A stretch of 64,000 nucleotides of DNA from Candidatus Edwardsbacteria bacterium RifOxyA12_full_54_48 (GCA_001777915.1 MFFN01000004.1:1-64000), one strand, 5' to 3'. Shown: positions 51,201-59,337, counted from the stretch's first letter. The notes: generated from the letters alone by a model not told the origin. Numbers and translations are program-made.

Positions 51201-52090
51201 CGGCGGTGGACACCTCCGGCCAGCGCAACGTCGGGCGCAGCCCGGCCAGCGATTATCACTCGTTCCTGATGGTGGATTCGGTGCTGGTGACCAACTTCGA
51301 CAGCCCGTCGATGCTGGCGGTGTTCGACACCCTGGCCGGCACCAACCCCTGGAGGACCTACCTTACCCAGCCCCATTCCGCCCCCAATTGCATGAGGACC
51401 GGAACGGGAGTTTATCCCAACAGCGCCCAGATCATTTTGCAGCTGAAACCGGAATACGGTTATAATCTGGATGCCTATGCCGACAACAACAATTGGGTGA
51501 AGCTCTATCTCTGGGTCAAGGGCATCATCAGCACCACTCCGGGAGATTCCATCTTCATTGAAGCCTCCAAAGACGGGTCATCCTGGATGCCCCTCAAATC
51601 CAGGACCTCTCTGACCACCTCCTGGGCCCTGGACAGCGTGGAACTGAACCCTATATTCTCGGCCAAGGGGACCAACGACAGCATCCTGTTCCGGATGCGT
51701 CTGCAATCTGACGCCGCCTCCAACGCCTTCGGCTGGCTGGTGGATGACGTTTATCTGAAAGTGAAGCCCTTCCCCAGCGGAGTTGCCGGTGCGCCGGGTG
51801 AGATGGCCGTCGGGATATTCGCCCTGGACCAGAACCGGCCCAACCCCTTCCGGGGCCAGACCGCCATAAAATACCAGCTGCCGTCCCAGAGCCCGGTTAG
51901 GCTCAACGTCTACAACATCTCCGGCCAGCTGGTGAGGACCCTGGTGGACGCCAAACAGCTTCCGGGTTATTATAACATCGCCTGGAACGGCCGGGATAAT
52001 TCCGGCCGGCCGGTCTCGGCCGGGGTGTATTTCTATCGTCTCAACGCCGGCGATGTCGATTTGACCAGGAAGATGGTACTGTTGAAATAA
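48245..52090 (+). CDS. Secreted S8-family (subtilisin-like) serine protease with C-terminal sorting domain
   Basis: The 1281-residue precursor has a signal peptide (residues 1-21), a propeptide, and a subtilase domain with the catalytic triad in order: Asp in WIGIVDCGVQVTHPDL, His in DHGTHVAGDVSAV and Ser in WDGTSMASPVAAGVAGL. The Asp is followed by Cys-Gly where Ser- or Thr-Gly is more usual. A large second half follows: Ig-like folds, a ThuA/gasdermin-like DDDTGARNVDDFYTNSISQLGY module, and beta domains. The last 85 residues (NRPNPFRGQTAIKYQLPSQSP... VSAGVYFYRLNAG) are the same type IX-type sorting tail as in the C25 protease. A ribosome binding site AAAGGGTG lies eight bases before the ATG. 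Confidence 0.92.
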   Translation: MKKYLAFAVLLLTASFISVSLAERPGSAGQQVYLPGVVIFKLKAQPAMDSKGISTGNAAVDGILNSSGGQGVNQLFKTKERAKTPLGRSLANICQANVSKQTDILQLCRDLVKTGQVEYAEPRYGYKMETTTPNDPSFASQWFLSKIQAPDAWDISKGDTAVWIGIVDCGVQVTHPDLAANIWINPIEDINHNGIFDNFPVGSGGDIDSLDNDMNGFVDDVRGWDFAGPDIAVTYPDGDNDPNVYDSNNDHGTHVAGDVSAVTNNGVGVAGIGWNCRPMAIKCSYDNDYTATGGKSYIYFGYDGIVYAADNGAKAINCSWGGSGYSQFAQDIVNYAWEGGSVLICAAGNDNVSDPHYPSAYANVVSVAATTSADLKSSFSNYGTTIDVSAPGSAILSTAYFNSYASWDGTSMASPVAAGVAGLIWANNPTWNNTQVATQLIMTTDNIDALNPSYAGLLGTGRINAYKALTITPVPLVKYHSHQVSDGGNGIAEAGEAVGLSLSLKNWWGDAANVSAIIHSDDYAVQITTASASYGDINGGLTGTVTSFDFTVDNTALPHWAMFTVDISADAQNRTDTFYVQIERSPILLVDDDTGARNVDDFYTNSISQLGYFYDHYDHSQKSAPDTALLNSYNTVIWLCEWTFPSLDSMDRAALRTYLDNGGNLYLSGQDIGWDLADPTGEQYSPEALSFYQDYLHATYGGDHSGISSIVGTASDPVGDGLAFSILQPYITTNQYYDYFTPQAGADVVLSYSGFPSGQAGIKYSGAHKVVYTGFGFEAITSGTVRDTVMDRIIKWFMGDIQIAHTPLTDTEDTLSPYIVQVNVTSSAGVAQVYLYWDDDGTLPFANRTLMADLGGGLYQGSIPAHSGNQLDYFVYAVNSNGLAKTLPGGAPYNYYSFYAGPDPYAPAISHTPLANTINLSGPYRVEAVITDNYGVFPDSSYIHYKINSGSEYPPVMMVSSGSDFSGNITLPAHIYTGDTLNYYLTAVDTSGQRNVGRSPASDYHSFLMVDSVLVTNFDSPSMLAVFDTLAGTNPWRTYLTQPHSAPNCMRTGTGVYPNSAQIILQLKPEYGYNLDAYADNNNWVKLYLWVKGIISTTPGDSIFIEASKDGSSWMPLKSRTSLTTSWALDSVELNPIFSAKGTNDSILFRMRLQSDAASNAFGWLVDDVYLKVKPFPSGVAGAPGEMAVGIFALDQNRPNPFRGQTAIKYQLPSQSPVRLNVYNISGQLVRTLVDAKQLPGYYNIAWNGRDNSGRPVSAGVYFYRLNAGDVDLTRKMVLLK

Positions 52091-52102
52091 AATTTCAGCA
52101 AT

Positions 52103-52136
52103 AAAAAACCCCCTGCATTTGCAGGGGGCTTTTTAT
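52103..52136. terminator. Terminator downstream of the S8 protease gene
   Basis: A perfect 9-bp stem, CCCCCTGCA and TGCAGGGGG with a 2-base loop, followed by TTTTTATT; preceded by A-run, so it may also serve the converging iscU. Confidence 0.9.
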
Positions 52137-52149
52137 TCAATATCGGGAT

Positions 52150-52584
52150 TCAGTGCCCTTCTTCATGCTCGCCGTGGCCGTGTTCCTGCCCGCCTTGCTT
52201 CAGCTCCAGCCCCGGCCGGCCGTTCTTGACCAGGTAATCGTTGATGGCCGCCCTCACCCCGTCCTCGGCCAGCACCGAGCAGTGCATCTTCACCGGGGGC
52301 AGGCCGTCCAGGGCCTCGGCCACCGCCTTGTTGGACACCTCCAGGGCCTCGGTCAGGGTCTTGCCCTTGACCAGCTCGGTGGCCATGCTGGAGGTGGCGA
52401 TGGCCGCCCCGCAGCCGAAGGTCTTGAACTTGACGTCGGTGATGACATCCTTTTCTATCTTCAGCATGATCTTCATCATGTCTCCGCACACCGGGTTCCC
52501 CACCATCCCCACCCCGTCGGGGTTCTCGATCTCCCCCATGTTGCGGGGATTCATGAAATGGTCCATCACCTTTTCGCTGTACAT
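52150..52584 (-). CDS. iscU: IscU/NifU-type iron-sulfur cluster scaffold with histidine-rich tail
   Basis: Holds nascent iron-sulfur clusters for transfer to apo-proteins. The three scaffold cysteines sit in GNPVCGDMMK, FKTFGCGAAIATSSMA and MHCSVLAEDG, with a conserved Asp next to the first. After the scaffold core of about 125 residues there is a short QGGQEHGHGEHEEGH tail, histidine-rich and possibly metal-binding; such tails are an optional feature. No IscS, IscA or Suf gene is adjacent, so it is the lone Fe-S gene here. The nearest neighbours are the thiazole genes, of which ThiH needs a [4Fe-4S] cluster. Confidence 0.92.
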   Translation of the reverse strand: MYSEKVMDHFMNPRNMGEIENPDGVGMVGNPVCGDMMKIMLKIEKDVITDVKFKTFGCGAAIATSSMATELVKGKTLTEALEVSNKAVAEALDGLPPVKMHCSVLAEDGVRAAINDYLVKNGRPGLELKQGGQEHGHGEHEEGH

Positions 52585-52642
52585 CTACTCTCCAAAGAAA
52601 ATATTATGATATTGGGGATTCTATTATATTTGATGCCAAAAG

Positions 52643-53305
52643 TCAACCAAAGGATTCAGACTGATTTATGGCTTTCCGCAGTTCACGGACCACCTGTTGG
52701 ATGTTTCCCGCCTTGGTGACGGCGCTTACCACCGCTATCCTCCTGGCGCCCGCCTTCAGGACCTGTTCGATGTTCGATGAATTGATGCCGCCCATCACCG
52801 TAATGGGAATATTGATCTGCGGGATTATTTTTTTGATTGCCCCCGGGCCCAGCGGTTCCATGGAAACCTCCTTGGTCTGGGTGGCGAATATCGGCCCGAT
52901 GTTCAGGTAATCGGCCCCCTGCTCCTGGGCCTCCAGGGCCTCTTCCAGGTTGTGGGTGGAAACGCCTATCAGCAGATGGGGGGCCAGCTTCTTTGCGGCG
53001 GACAGCGGCAGGTCGTCCTGCCCCAGATGCACCCCGTCCGCCCCGCAGGCCAGGGCGATGTCCAGATGGTCGTTGATGATCAGTAGCATCCCGGCTTTGG
53101 TTGTCTTTTCACGGAAGGCCTGGGCCAAGGGATAAAAGTCTTTTTTGGAGAGGTGTTTTTCCCTCAGCTGGACTATCCTGGCGCCCCCGGCGATCAGGCC
53201 GTCCAATATATCTAAATTGGAACGCCCCAAAGACAACTCTTGGTCGGTGACCGGATAGAGGTCAATTTGGTTAAAAGCTTCTATCCGTTGGTTTTTATTT
53301 TTCAT
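52643..53305 (-). CDS. thiE: Thiamine-phosphate synthase
   Basis: Joins the pyrimidine and thiazole phosphates to make thiamine monophosphate. The TIM-barrel of 220 residues shows DLYPVTDQELSLGR, VQLREKHLSKKDFYPLAQAF, LLIINDHLDIALACGADGVHLGQDDLP, GVSTHNLEEALEAQEQGADYLNIGPIF and VMGGINSSNIEQVLKAGARRIAVVSAV, the standard blocks including the magnesium-binding and phosphate-binding residues. It is the last gene of the thiazole string, separated from thiH by the retropepsin-like gene. Confidence 0.94.
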   Translation of the reverse strand: MKNKNQRIEAFNQIDLYPVTDQELSLGRSNLDILDGLIAGGARIVQLREKHLSKKDFYPLAQAFREKTTKAGMLLIINDHLDIALACGADGVHLGQDDLPLSAAKKLAPHLLIGVSTHNLEEALEAQEQGADYLNIGPIFATQTKEVSMEPLGPGAIKKIIPQINIPITVMGGINSSNIEQVLKAGARRIAVVSAVTKAGNIQQVVRELRKAINQSESFG

Positions 53306-53332
53306 TTTTGTATCTGTAAAATATGCTTGCTC

Positions 53333-54703
53333 TCAATTGAACTCGATATACATGCTTTCGTAATTGAGGATCATCTCATCGAATAAGCCTATATAATCTT
53401 GTCCTATAGAACCATAGAACATTTTACGATCAGAACGCAGATCTTCCGTATACACATCTATTGACGGCAAAATTGCCGTTTTGCCTCCTACCGAAATGGG
53501 AAACTCCTTCAACTTATATGTTTTCCGCGTTTTCGTTTCACCCAGGGCCGAATACTTCAGGGAATCCGGCGCCCCGTTTTTTTCAACATCTTTGTCATGT
53601 TCGCAATAATATTTTTTATACAATTCCGAGGCGTTCGCACCGGTATCCAAAAGGCAATATATCGTATCCTTTCCGGCGACAATATTTATAATGGATTTCG
53701 CCCCGCATAGCGCCATATTTTTCAATTTTTTTCTTACTGTTCTCCGGGGTATTGTCAGATTGCCATCCTTTGAAAAATGCAGTTCTTTCAACTGCCGGAT
53801 GACTGGAAAACCGATTATGCCGTTGATCTGGTAATTTATCTGGGGAAAAGACAGCTTATCGTCAGGCAAGACCAGAAAAACAACATTTTTGACGGTGATC
53901 TTGCCGATTTTGATGCTGTCGGCGATCATCAGTTCGGTTTTGTTCTCTTTCCCGGTCGATCCCTTGACGGAAACCGAGGTCTCGATTTTCCTGAGTTTCA
54001 ATTTTTCCGCTAAACCTTTTCTTAGAACGCAAAGATCCGCCCCAGTATCGACAATAAAATTGCATTCCCTGCCATGGACGGAGACCGGGACATTCGCCAA
54101 ACCGGCTTTGTCCTTGCTAAGGGGTATTTGCGAGGTTTCGCCTATCTTGATTGTTTGGCCGGGAATGTTGGATAGCGGGATCCAAGTCTTCATGTTATTT
54201 TCTTCGTCGGCTACCTGACCGCTATCTAATACGTGAGCATATGATCTGACCAGCAATTCAGCCGTTTCTCCTGCCTGTTTATATTGGAATAATTTGGCAT
54301 GGTTGTCTTCCTTGATAAGCAGAATTTTGGCGATCATTGAATCCGTTAGTTCGGACCTATGGTTGTGCAATAAATATTTAATTTCATCATTTGATTTCCG
54401 GGGATTTAAAAAGGCATTTTCCACCAAGGCATGATAAAAAAGACATGTGCTCTTGTCTAAAGCGGCTTTATTCTGGATCAAAGCGGTTCTGAGTCCAAAA
54501 TAATTTTTTTGATCCAAAAGATCTTGGAGAACGGGGGCGATGTCTGAAATGTCTTTCATATTTGATCCGTTTTGAGTTTTATTCCCTGGAATATCTGCCA
54601 TTGCTATTTGTCCTGAAAAGCATCTTTTGAAAACGGTTTCGGCCTGCAAGTTGCTGCTAAAAATGGCAAACAGCGGAATTGATAATAATATCCTCCTGGC
54701 CAT
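53333..54703 (-). CDS. Two-domain retropepsin-like aspartic protease, secreted
   Basis: A signal peptide (MARRILLSIPLFAIFSSNLQA) precedes a mature protein of about 435 residues with two pepsin-type halves: the first has FIVDTGADLCVLRKGLAEKL and the second YCLLDTGANASELYKKYY, each with the D-T-G catalytic triplet, so the pair could form one active site. A helical region of about 150 residues lies before the first half. The ATG at 54703 has an AGAGGAAA ribosome binding site; an open frame reaching 54745 is not needed. Retropepsin-like single-domain proteins are common in bacteria; a two-domain one is less so. It lies between thiH and thiE on the same strand, but no thiamine role is evident. Confidence 0.82.
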   Translation of the reverse strand: MARRILLSIPLFAIFSSNLQAETVFKRCFSGQIAMADIPGNKTQNGSNMKDISDIAPVLQDLLDQKNYFGLRTALIQNKAALDKSTCLFYHALVENAFLNPRKSNDEIKYLLHNHRSELTDSMIAKILLIKEDNHAKLFQYKQAGETAELLVRSYAHVLDSGQVADEENNMKTWIPLSNIPGQTIKIGETSQIPLSKDKAGLANVPVSVHGRECNFIVDTGADLCVLRKGLAEKLKLRKIETSVSVKGSTGKENKTELMIADSIKIGKITVKNVVFLVLPDDKLSFPQINYQINGIIGFPVIRQLKELHFSKDGNLTIPRRTVRKKLKNMALCGAKSIINIVAGKDTIYCLLDTGANASELYKKYYCEHDKDVEKNGAPDSLKYSALGETKTRKTYKLKEFPISVGGKTAILPSIDVYTEDLRSDRKMFYGSIGQDYIGLFDEMILNYESMYIEFN

Positions 54704-54837
54704 TTTTCCTCTTATTGATTGTTTTTGGGATTTTGGCAAGTCCATTGAAAGCTATCCCCTGAATTTATGAGGTTACTGTCTATCGCTGTTATCAGTGAGT
54801 GACATTTCTTAGCTATCGCATGAAAAAGATTTATTTC

Positions 54838-55998
54838 TTAAGGTTGTTCTTCGAACCCCTGGTCCCAGTCCTTCCACACCGTATCGTAACCCTTGTTCCG
54901 GATGCTCTGAGCCACCGCCTCCACCGGCCGGTCGTCGAACACATTGAACTGCCCCTCGGCGGCCTGCCCCTGCCCACCCAGGTTGTTATCGAGCTTGTCG
55001 AGATACCCGCCCGGCGCGGTCTTGGATCCGGCGCTCATCCTGGTGATGCCCAGCCCGATCAGGCTGTCCCGCAAATGGGCCGGCTCCCGGGTGGACAGCA
55101 CCAGCCCGGCATCGGGCAGCATCAGCCGGAAGGCGCAGATCATCTGCACCAGTTCCCGGTCGCTGATGGGGAACTCCGGGCTGTACCCCCCGGCCGCCGG
55201 CCTCAGGCGGGGGAAGGAGATCGAGACCTGGCTTTTCCAGTGATGCTTCATCAGGTAGGCGGCGTGGTGCGCCAGGTAATATGACTCCACCCGCCAGTCG
55301 TTCAGGCCCAGCAGCGACCCCAGGCCGATCTGCCGGAAGCCCGCGGCCGCGCCCCGCTCCGGGGCGCCCAGCCGGTATTGATAATCGCGCTTGGGCCCGG
55401 CCGGGTGTACCGTGGAATAAATATTTTGGTCGTAGGTCTCCTGGTAGATGGCCAGCCCGTCTATGCCAGCCCCATAAAGCCGCTGGTAGTCCGGAGTATC
55501 CAGGGGATATATCTCTATGGATAGTGAGGGGAACATTCCCTTGAGATCCCCGGCGATGCCTTCCAGCATTTCCACGCCGACCTGGCTGGGACATTCCCCG
55601 CTGACCAGCAAAAGCTGGGATATGTGCTTATTTCTTAACAGCCTGGCCTCCGACAGGATCTCTTCCCGGCCCGAGGTCCGGCGGTTGATCTTGTTGTGAA
55701 CATTGAACCCGCAGTAGACGCAGGAATTGCTGCAGTGGTTGGAGATGTACAACGGGGCGTACATCTGGATGGTCTTTCCAAATCTTCTGGCGGTGATGGC
55801 CTGGGCCAGTTGGGCCATCGGCTCCAGAACTTCGGCGGCGGCCGGAGAGGTCAGGATCGCGATATCCCCGGGAGTTGGAATGTCCCCGGAGCTGATCGAA
55901 CCCATAAGGGCCTTGACCTGTCCGGTGGTGGCATTCTGGGGATCGGTTTTTATCCGGGAGCCGTCCAAAGATCTTATTGTTTCATAAAACGGGGTCAT
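54838..55998 (-). CDS. thiH: 2-iminoacetate synthase
   Basis: A radical SAM enzyme that cleaves tyrosine to make dehydroglycine, which goes into the thiazole ring. The cluster motif C-x3-C-x2-C is in [20 protein letters not shown], and the ThiH-specific [29 protein letters not shown] follows. Length of 386 is normal. It overlaps thiG by four bases, so the complex partners are coupled. The anaerobic-type tyrosine lyase is used instead of ThiO, which fits an anoxic habitat. Confidence 0.95.
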   Translation of the reverse strand: MTPFYETIRSLDGSRIKTDPQNATTGQVKALMGSISSGDIPTPGDIAILTSPAAAEVLEPMAQLAQAITARRFGKTIQMYAPLYISNHCSNSCVYCGFNVHNKINRRTSGREEILSEARLLRNKHISQLLLVSGECPSQVGVEMLEGIAGDLKGMFPSLSIEIYPLDTPDYQRLYGAGIDGLAIYQETYDQNIYSTVHPAGPKRDYQYRLGAPERGAAAGFRQIGLGSLLGLNDWRVESYYLAHHAAYLMKHHWKSQVSISFPRLRPAAGGYSPEFPISDRELVQMICAFRLMLPDAGLVLSTREPAHLRDSLIGLGITRMSAGSKTAPGGYLDKLDNNLGGQGQAAEGQFNVFDDRPVEAVAQSIRNKGYDTVWKDWDQGFEEQP

Positions 55999-56765
55999 CT
56001 TAAGAATCCGGTCAATGGGCTGGAGGCAGAAGCGGCATCGCCTTCGGTCATCGGCCCGGCCGCTATCCCGGCCAGGGATGCCTCCACCGCCAGCTTGAAG
56101 GCCTGGGCCATCTTCACCGGATCCTGGGCCACCGCCACCGCGGTGTTGACCAAGACGGCATCGGCCCCCAGCTCAAAGGCCTGGCAGATGTGGGAGGGCA
56201 GGCCCAGCCCGGCGTCCACCACCACCGGCACCGTGGCCTGGGCGATGATGATCCGGATCTGGTCGGCGGTCTTGATCCCCCGCCCGGAGCCGATGGGCGA
56301 GCCCAGCGGCATCACCGCCGCACAGCCCGCCTCCTGCAGGCGCTTGGCCAGCACCGGGTCGGCATTGATGTAGGGCAGCACGATGAAGCCTTCCTTGAGC
56401 AGGATCTCCGCCGCCTTCAGCGTCTCCACCGGATCGGGCAGAAGGTAATTGGGGTCTGGGGTAACCTCCAGTTTCAGCCAGTTCCAGCCGGAGGCCGCCC
56501 GGGCCAGCCGGGCAATGCGGACCGCTTCTTCGGCGTCGCGGGCCCCGGAGGTGTTGGGAAGCAGCAGGTATCTTTTCTGGTCGATGTGGGCGATGATGTC
56601 ATCCTGGGGGTTGTCGAACTCCACCCGGCGCAGGGCCACGGTGACGATCTCAGCACCGGAAGCCTTTAGGGCATCCGCCATCACCTGCGGGCTGGGGAAT
56701 TTCCCGGTGCCCAGAAACAGGCGTGATTTTATCTGCCGCCCGGCGATCACTAAATCTTTTAACAT
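55995..56765 (-). CDS. thiG: Thiazole synthase
   Basis: Builds the thiazole phosphate from deoxyxylulose phosphate, dehydroglycine and ThiS thiocarboxylate. The TIM barrel of 256 residues includes [93 protein letters not shown] and [30 protein letters not shown]. It overlaps thiH by four bases. Confidence 0.96.
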   Translation of the reverse strand: MLKDLVIAGRQIKSRLFLGTGKFPSPQVMADALKASGAEIVTVALRRVEFDNPQDDIIAHIDQKRYLLLPNTSGARDAEEAVRIARLARAASGWNWLKLEVTPDPNYLLPDPVETLKAAEILLKEGFIVLPYINADPVLAKRLQEAGCAAVMPLGSPIGSGRGIKTADQIRIIIAQATVPVVVDAGLGLPSHICQAFELGADAVLVNTAVAVAQDPVKMAQAFKLAVEASLAGIAAGPMTEGDAASASSPLTGFLR

Positions 56766-56980
56766 ATTAATTCTGTATTTATTGATTTATTTTCTTTTCA
56801 CACTAAGACCCAGAGAGCACAAAGATGATTTAGTTCTTGGTTTTTTTTATTAATACTGTTGTGATTATGAAATTACATTGCCAAAAATTGCCTGCCTACT
56901 ATTCAGCGCTTATCAAATGTTCCTCATCTTCTTATCCTCTCAACATCGATTCTCCTGCCCCTCATTTTGCTTTCACCGGA
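56766..56980. repeat. Spacer between thiG and thiS
   Basis: An ACACTAAGACCCAGAGAGCACAAAG tract (about 56797-56825), a T-rich run and a TCCTCATCTTCTTATCCTC stretch, with no gene. It separates two genes of one pathway. Confidence 0.6.
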
Positions 56981-57181
56981 TCATCCCCCGCCCACCAGCC
57001 GGACCATCTCCAGGGAATCGCCCTCTTTCAGCACGGTCGCAGAATAAAGCTCTTTGTTAATGATTGTTGAGTTCAACTCCACCACCAAACGGCTACCATC
57101 ATGCCCCAGATCTTTTAACAAATCTTCGATCGAGACCGGTCCGTTCAATTGGTATTCTTTTCCGTTTAAAATAATTTGCAT
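56981..57181 (-). CDS. thiS: Sulfur carrier protein ThiS
   Basis: A ubiquitin-like carrier of 66 residues with MQIILNGKEYQLNGPVSIEDLL at the front and EGDSLEMVRLVGGG at the end. The C-terminal Gly-Gly is adenylylated and turned into a thiocarboxylate that donates sulfur to ThiG. The usual C-terminus is Gly-Gly; a third glycine is present here. It is the first gene after the TPP riboswitch, about 240 bp away. No ThiF is seen in the window. Confidence 0.88.
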   Translation of the reverse strand: MQIILNGKEYQLNGPVSIEDLLKDLGHDGSRLVVELNSTIINKELYSATVLKEGDSLEMVRLVGGG

Positions 57182-57420
57182 GGGATAATGAGTATAAAGT
57201 AATGATTTTCTACAGTAGAACGGGCTTTAAAACCCTCTGCGTTCTCTGCGGTAAAGAAAACCGTTCCCTCCCGGCAAAAGGGTTGTCCGCGTTTTTCGCG
57301 GGTTTTCCGCCATTATCAGGATAGCCCATATAGACGGGCAGGCGTGGGCAAATGATCTTAAACAAAAAGACCTTTGCCCTGACTTCACGGAGCAAAAGCC
57401 TATAACTACCTGTTATTTGC
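57182..57420. repeat. Repeat spacer between the TPP riboswitch and thiS
   Basis: Contains a CCTCTGCGTTCTCTGCGGTAA tract (about 57235-57255) and GTTTTTCGCGGGTTTTCCGCC (about 57293-57312), familiar modules of the spacer repeats, plus the segment ATAGCCCATATAGACGGGC. Any regulatory switch sequence of the riboswitch must work across or before this tract. Confidence 0.6.
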
Positions 57421-57525
57421 GCTTCCCTCCGCTGGTGTTACCCAGTTCAGGTTAAGGGGTCGCCCTATCTTTCAATTGATCGGGCCTCTCAGCCTGGCAT
57501 CTTACGCCTTATGCTCCCCCAGCTG
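57421..57525 (-). promoter_or_regulatory. TPP riboswitch
   Basis: On the minus strand the THI element is complete: GGGGAGCATAAGG at the start, the conserved CTGAGA loop (in GGCTGAGAGG), the GACCC block, and CTGGGTAACACCAGCGGAGGGAAG at the end. It precedes thiS-thiG-thiH and follows a strong promoter, so it should shut the thiazole genes off when thiamine pyrophosphate is abundant. Confidence 0.95.
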
Positions 57526-57531
57526 TTACGA

Positions 57532-57560
57532 AGTATACGACTATCGAAAGATTTTGTCAA
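57532..57560 (-). promoter_or_regulatory. Promoter of the thiamine cluster
   Basis: On the minus strand TTGACA (57555-57560) and TATACT (57532-57537) are 17 bases apart, directly upstream of the riboswitch. Confidence 0.85.
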
Positions 57561-57583
57561 TACGAAATGCCATCCGAATGGAT

Positions 57584-57612
57584 TTGACTTTAATTTCTGC
57601 TTGTGATATAAT
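57584..57612 (+). promoter_or_regulatory. Promoter of gdhA
   Basis: TTGACT (57584-57589) and TATAAT (57607-57612) are 17 bases apart, about 110 bp before the ATG. The -35 box is 23 bp from that of the thiamine cluster on the other strand. Confidence 0.85.
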
Positions 57613-57721
57613 CCGCATGAATTTAGGATAACAGAGGCCTCTGTCGAATATTCTGTGCTTTTTGCGGCTATTCTGCAGGGGCTTCACATATATTAAATAC
57701 TCATAAAAGGAGCTGATTCTC

Positions 57722-59008
57722 ATGGCTGACAAATCCTTTAATGCCTTTGAGATGGCCCAAAAGCAGTTCGATGGCGTAGCCGAAAAACTGGGGCTCGATC
57801 AGGCAACCCGTGACCTCCTGCGCAACCCCATGCGGGAGTATCACTTCAACATCCCGGTCCGGATGGACGACGGCACCGTCAAGGTGTTTAAGGGCTTCAG
57901 GGTCCAACACAACGATGCCCGGGGCCCCGGCAAGGGCGGCATCCGCTTTCACCCCCAGGAAACAGTGGACACCGTAAGAGCCCTGGCCACCTGGATGACC
58001 TGGAAGTGTTCGGTGGTGGACATCCCCCTGGGCGGCGGCAAGGGAGGGGTCATCTGCGACCCGCATCATCTTTCGGAGCGCGAACAGGAGGGCATCTGCC
58101 GCGGCTGGGTGCGCCAGATCGCCTACAACATCGGGCCCTTACAGGATGTGCCGGCCCCGGACGTGATGACCAACGGCCAGCACATGATCTGGATGATGGA
58201 TGAATATGAGCGTATCCATAACGGCCGCTATCCCGGCGTCATCACCGGCAAACCGCTGGGGGTGGGCGGCAGCTTGGGCCGCACCGAGGCCACCGGCTAC
58301 GGCTGTGTCTATGTGATGCGGGAGGCCCTGCGCGAGATGGGCATCGACATCAAGAAGACCCGGGCCGCCTTCCAGGGATTCGGCAACGTCTCCCAGTACG
58401 CCGTCAAGCTGTACAAGGAATACGGCGGAACCCCGGTCTGCGTATCCTGTTGGGACCAGGCCGACCAGAAATCGTACACCTTCCTCAAGAAGACCGGCAT
58501 CGACGCCGACGAGCTTTTAAAGATCACCGACCGCTTCGGCGGCATCAACAAGGAAAAGGCCAAGGCCGCCGGCTACCAGGTGCTGGACGGCGACGCCTGG
58601 ATCGAGCAGGACGTCGAGATCCTGGTTCCGGCCGCCCTGGAGAACCAGGTCACCAAGGATAACGCCCCCAAGATGGCCAAGAACGTCAAGCTGATCGTGG
58701 AGGGCGCCAACGGCCCCACCACCCCCGAGGCCGACGAGATCATCAAGCAGCGCGGCATATTCATGATCCCGGACTTTTTGGCCAACGCCGGCGGGGTCAC
58801 CTGCAGCTACTTCGAGCAGGTGCAGTGCAACATGAACTACTTCTGGACCAAGGACGAGGTGCTCTCCAAGCTGGACACCAAGATGACCGACGCCTTCCTG
58901 AAGGTCTCCGCCCTGGCCCGCGACAAGAAGGTCTACATGCGCGATGCGGCCTACATGATCGCCATTCAGCGGGTGGCCGAGGCTTGCAAACTGAGGGGCT
59001 GGGTGTAA
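57722..59008 (+). CDS. gdhA: Glutamate dehydrogenase (Glu/Leu/Phe/Val family)
   Basis: Reversible oxidative deamination of glutamate to 2-oxoglutarate and ammonia, linking carbon and nitrogen metabolism. The 428 residues match the GDH blocks: GKGGIRFHP with the catalytic lysine region, TWMTWKCSVVDIPLGGGKGGVICDP, GPLQDVPAPDVMTNGQHMIWMMDEYERI, LGRTEATGYGCVYVMREAL and GFGNVSQYAVKLYKEYGGTPVCVS (Rossmann NAD(P) loop), and LEGANGPTTPEADEI-type VEGANGPTTPEADEI near the end. The ATG has an AAAGGAG ribosome binding site. It is monocistronic with its own promoter and terminator. Confidence 0.94.
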   Translation: MADKSFNAFEMAQKQFDGVAEKLGLDQATRDLLRNPMREYHFNIPVRMDDGTVKVFKGFRVQHNDARGPGKGGIRFHPQETVDTVRALATWMTWKCSVVDIPLGGGKGGVICDPHHLSEREQEGICRGWVRQIAYNIGPLQDVPAPDVMTNGQHMIWMMDEYERIHNGRYPGVITGKPLGVGGSLGRTEATGYGCVYVMREALREMGIDIKKTRAAFQGFGNVSQYAVKLYKEYGGTPVCVSCWDQADQKSYTFLKKTGIDADELLKITDRFGGINKEKAKAAGYQVLDGDAWIEQDVEILVPAALENQVTKDNAPKMAKNVKLIVEGANGPTTPEADEIIKQRGIFMIPDFLANAGGVTCSYFEQVQCNMNYFWTKDEVLSKLDTKMTDAFLKVSALARDKKVYMRDAAYMIAIQRVAEACKLRGWV

Positions 59009-59307
59009 ATTAGTTACTAGTTGCTAGATTCTAGTATTTAGCAGGCGCAGGAAAATTTCCTGCGCCTTTTTATTTAAAAACGCTGTCACCCTGAGATCAA
59101 CCCAACGATCGACAAGCTGAATGGGTGACCATTATTCACCCCTCAACCGGTATTGTGTTGGAATCCCCACGGGATGACAATGTCCCTGTCACCCTGAGAT
59201 CAACCCAACCCTCGACAAGCTGAATGGGTGACCATTATTCATCCCTCAACCGGTATTGCGTTGTAGCCCCCTCGGGATGACAATGCGATTATCATTGCAA
59301 ATAATCA
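59009..59307. repeat. Spacer downstream of gdhA with a two-copy 103-bp tandem repeat
   Basis: After the gdhA terminator, a 103-bp unit starting CTGTCACCCTGAGATCAACC is repeated at 59083-59185 and 59186-59283 with a few changes. Each unit contains a GTCACCC/GGGTGAC inverted pair (59085-59129 and 59188-59232) and the CTCAACCGGTATTG segment. No gene is supported. Confidence 0.85.
59043..59071 (+). terminator. Terminator of gdhA
   Basis: A 12-bp stem, AGGCGCAGGAAA and its exact complement, with a tight loop, followed by TTTTTATTT. Confidence 0.88.
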
Positions 59308-59337
59308 TTGATTTTACCCCACTGCTTGGCATATACT
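59308..59337 (+). promoter_or_regulatory. Promoter of the receiver/PEP-pyruvate-binding gene
   Basis: TTGATT (59308-59313) and TATACT (59332-59337) are 18 bases apart. The -10 box lies just before the first ATG (59339), which suggests either a leaderless message or use of the ATG at 59363. Confidence 0.5.

Noticed and set aside
50237-51376. 379-codon minus-strand open frame inside the S8 protease gene
   Set aside because: Antisense shadow; composition is Gly/Val/Asp-rich, with no start signals.
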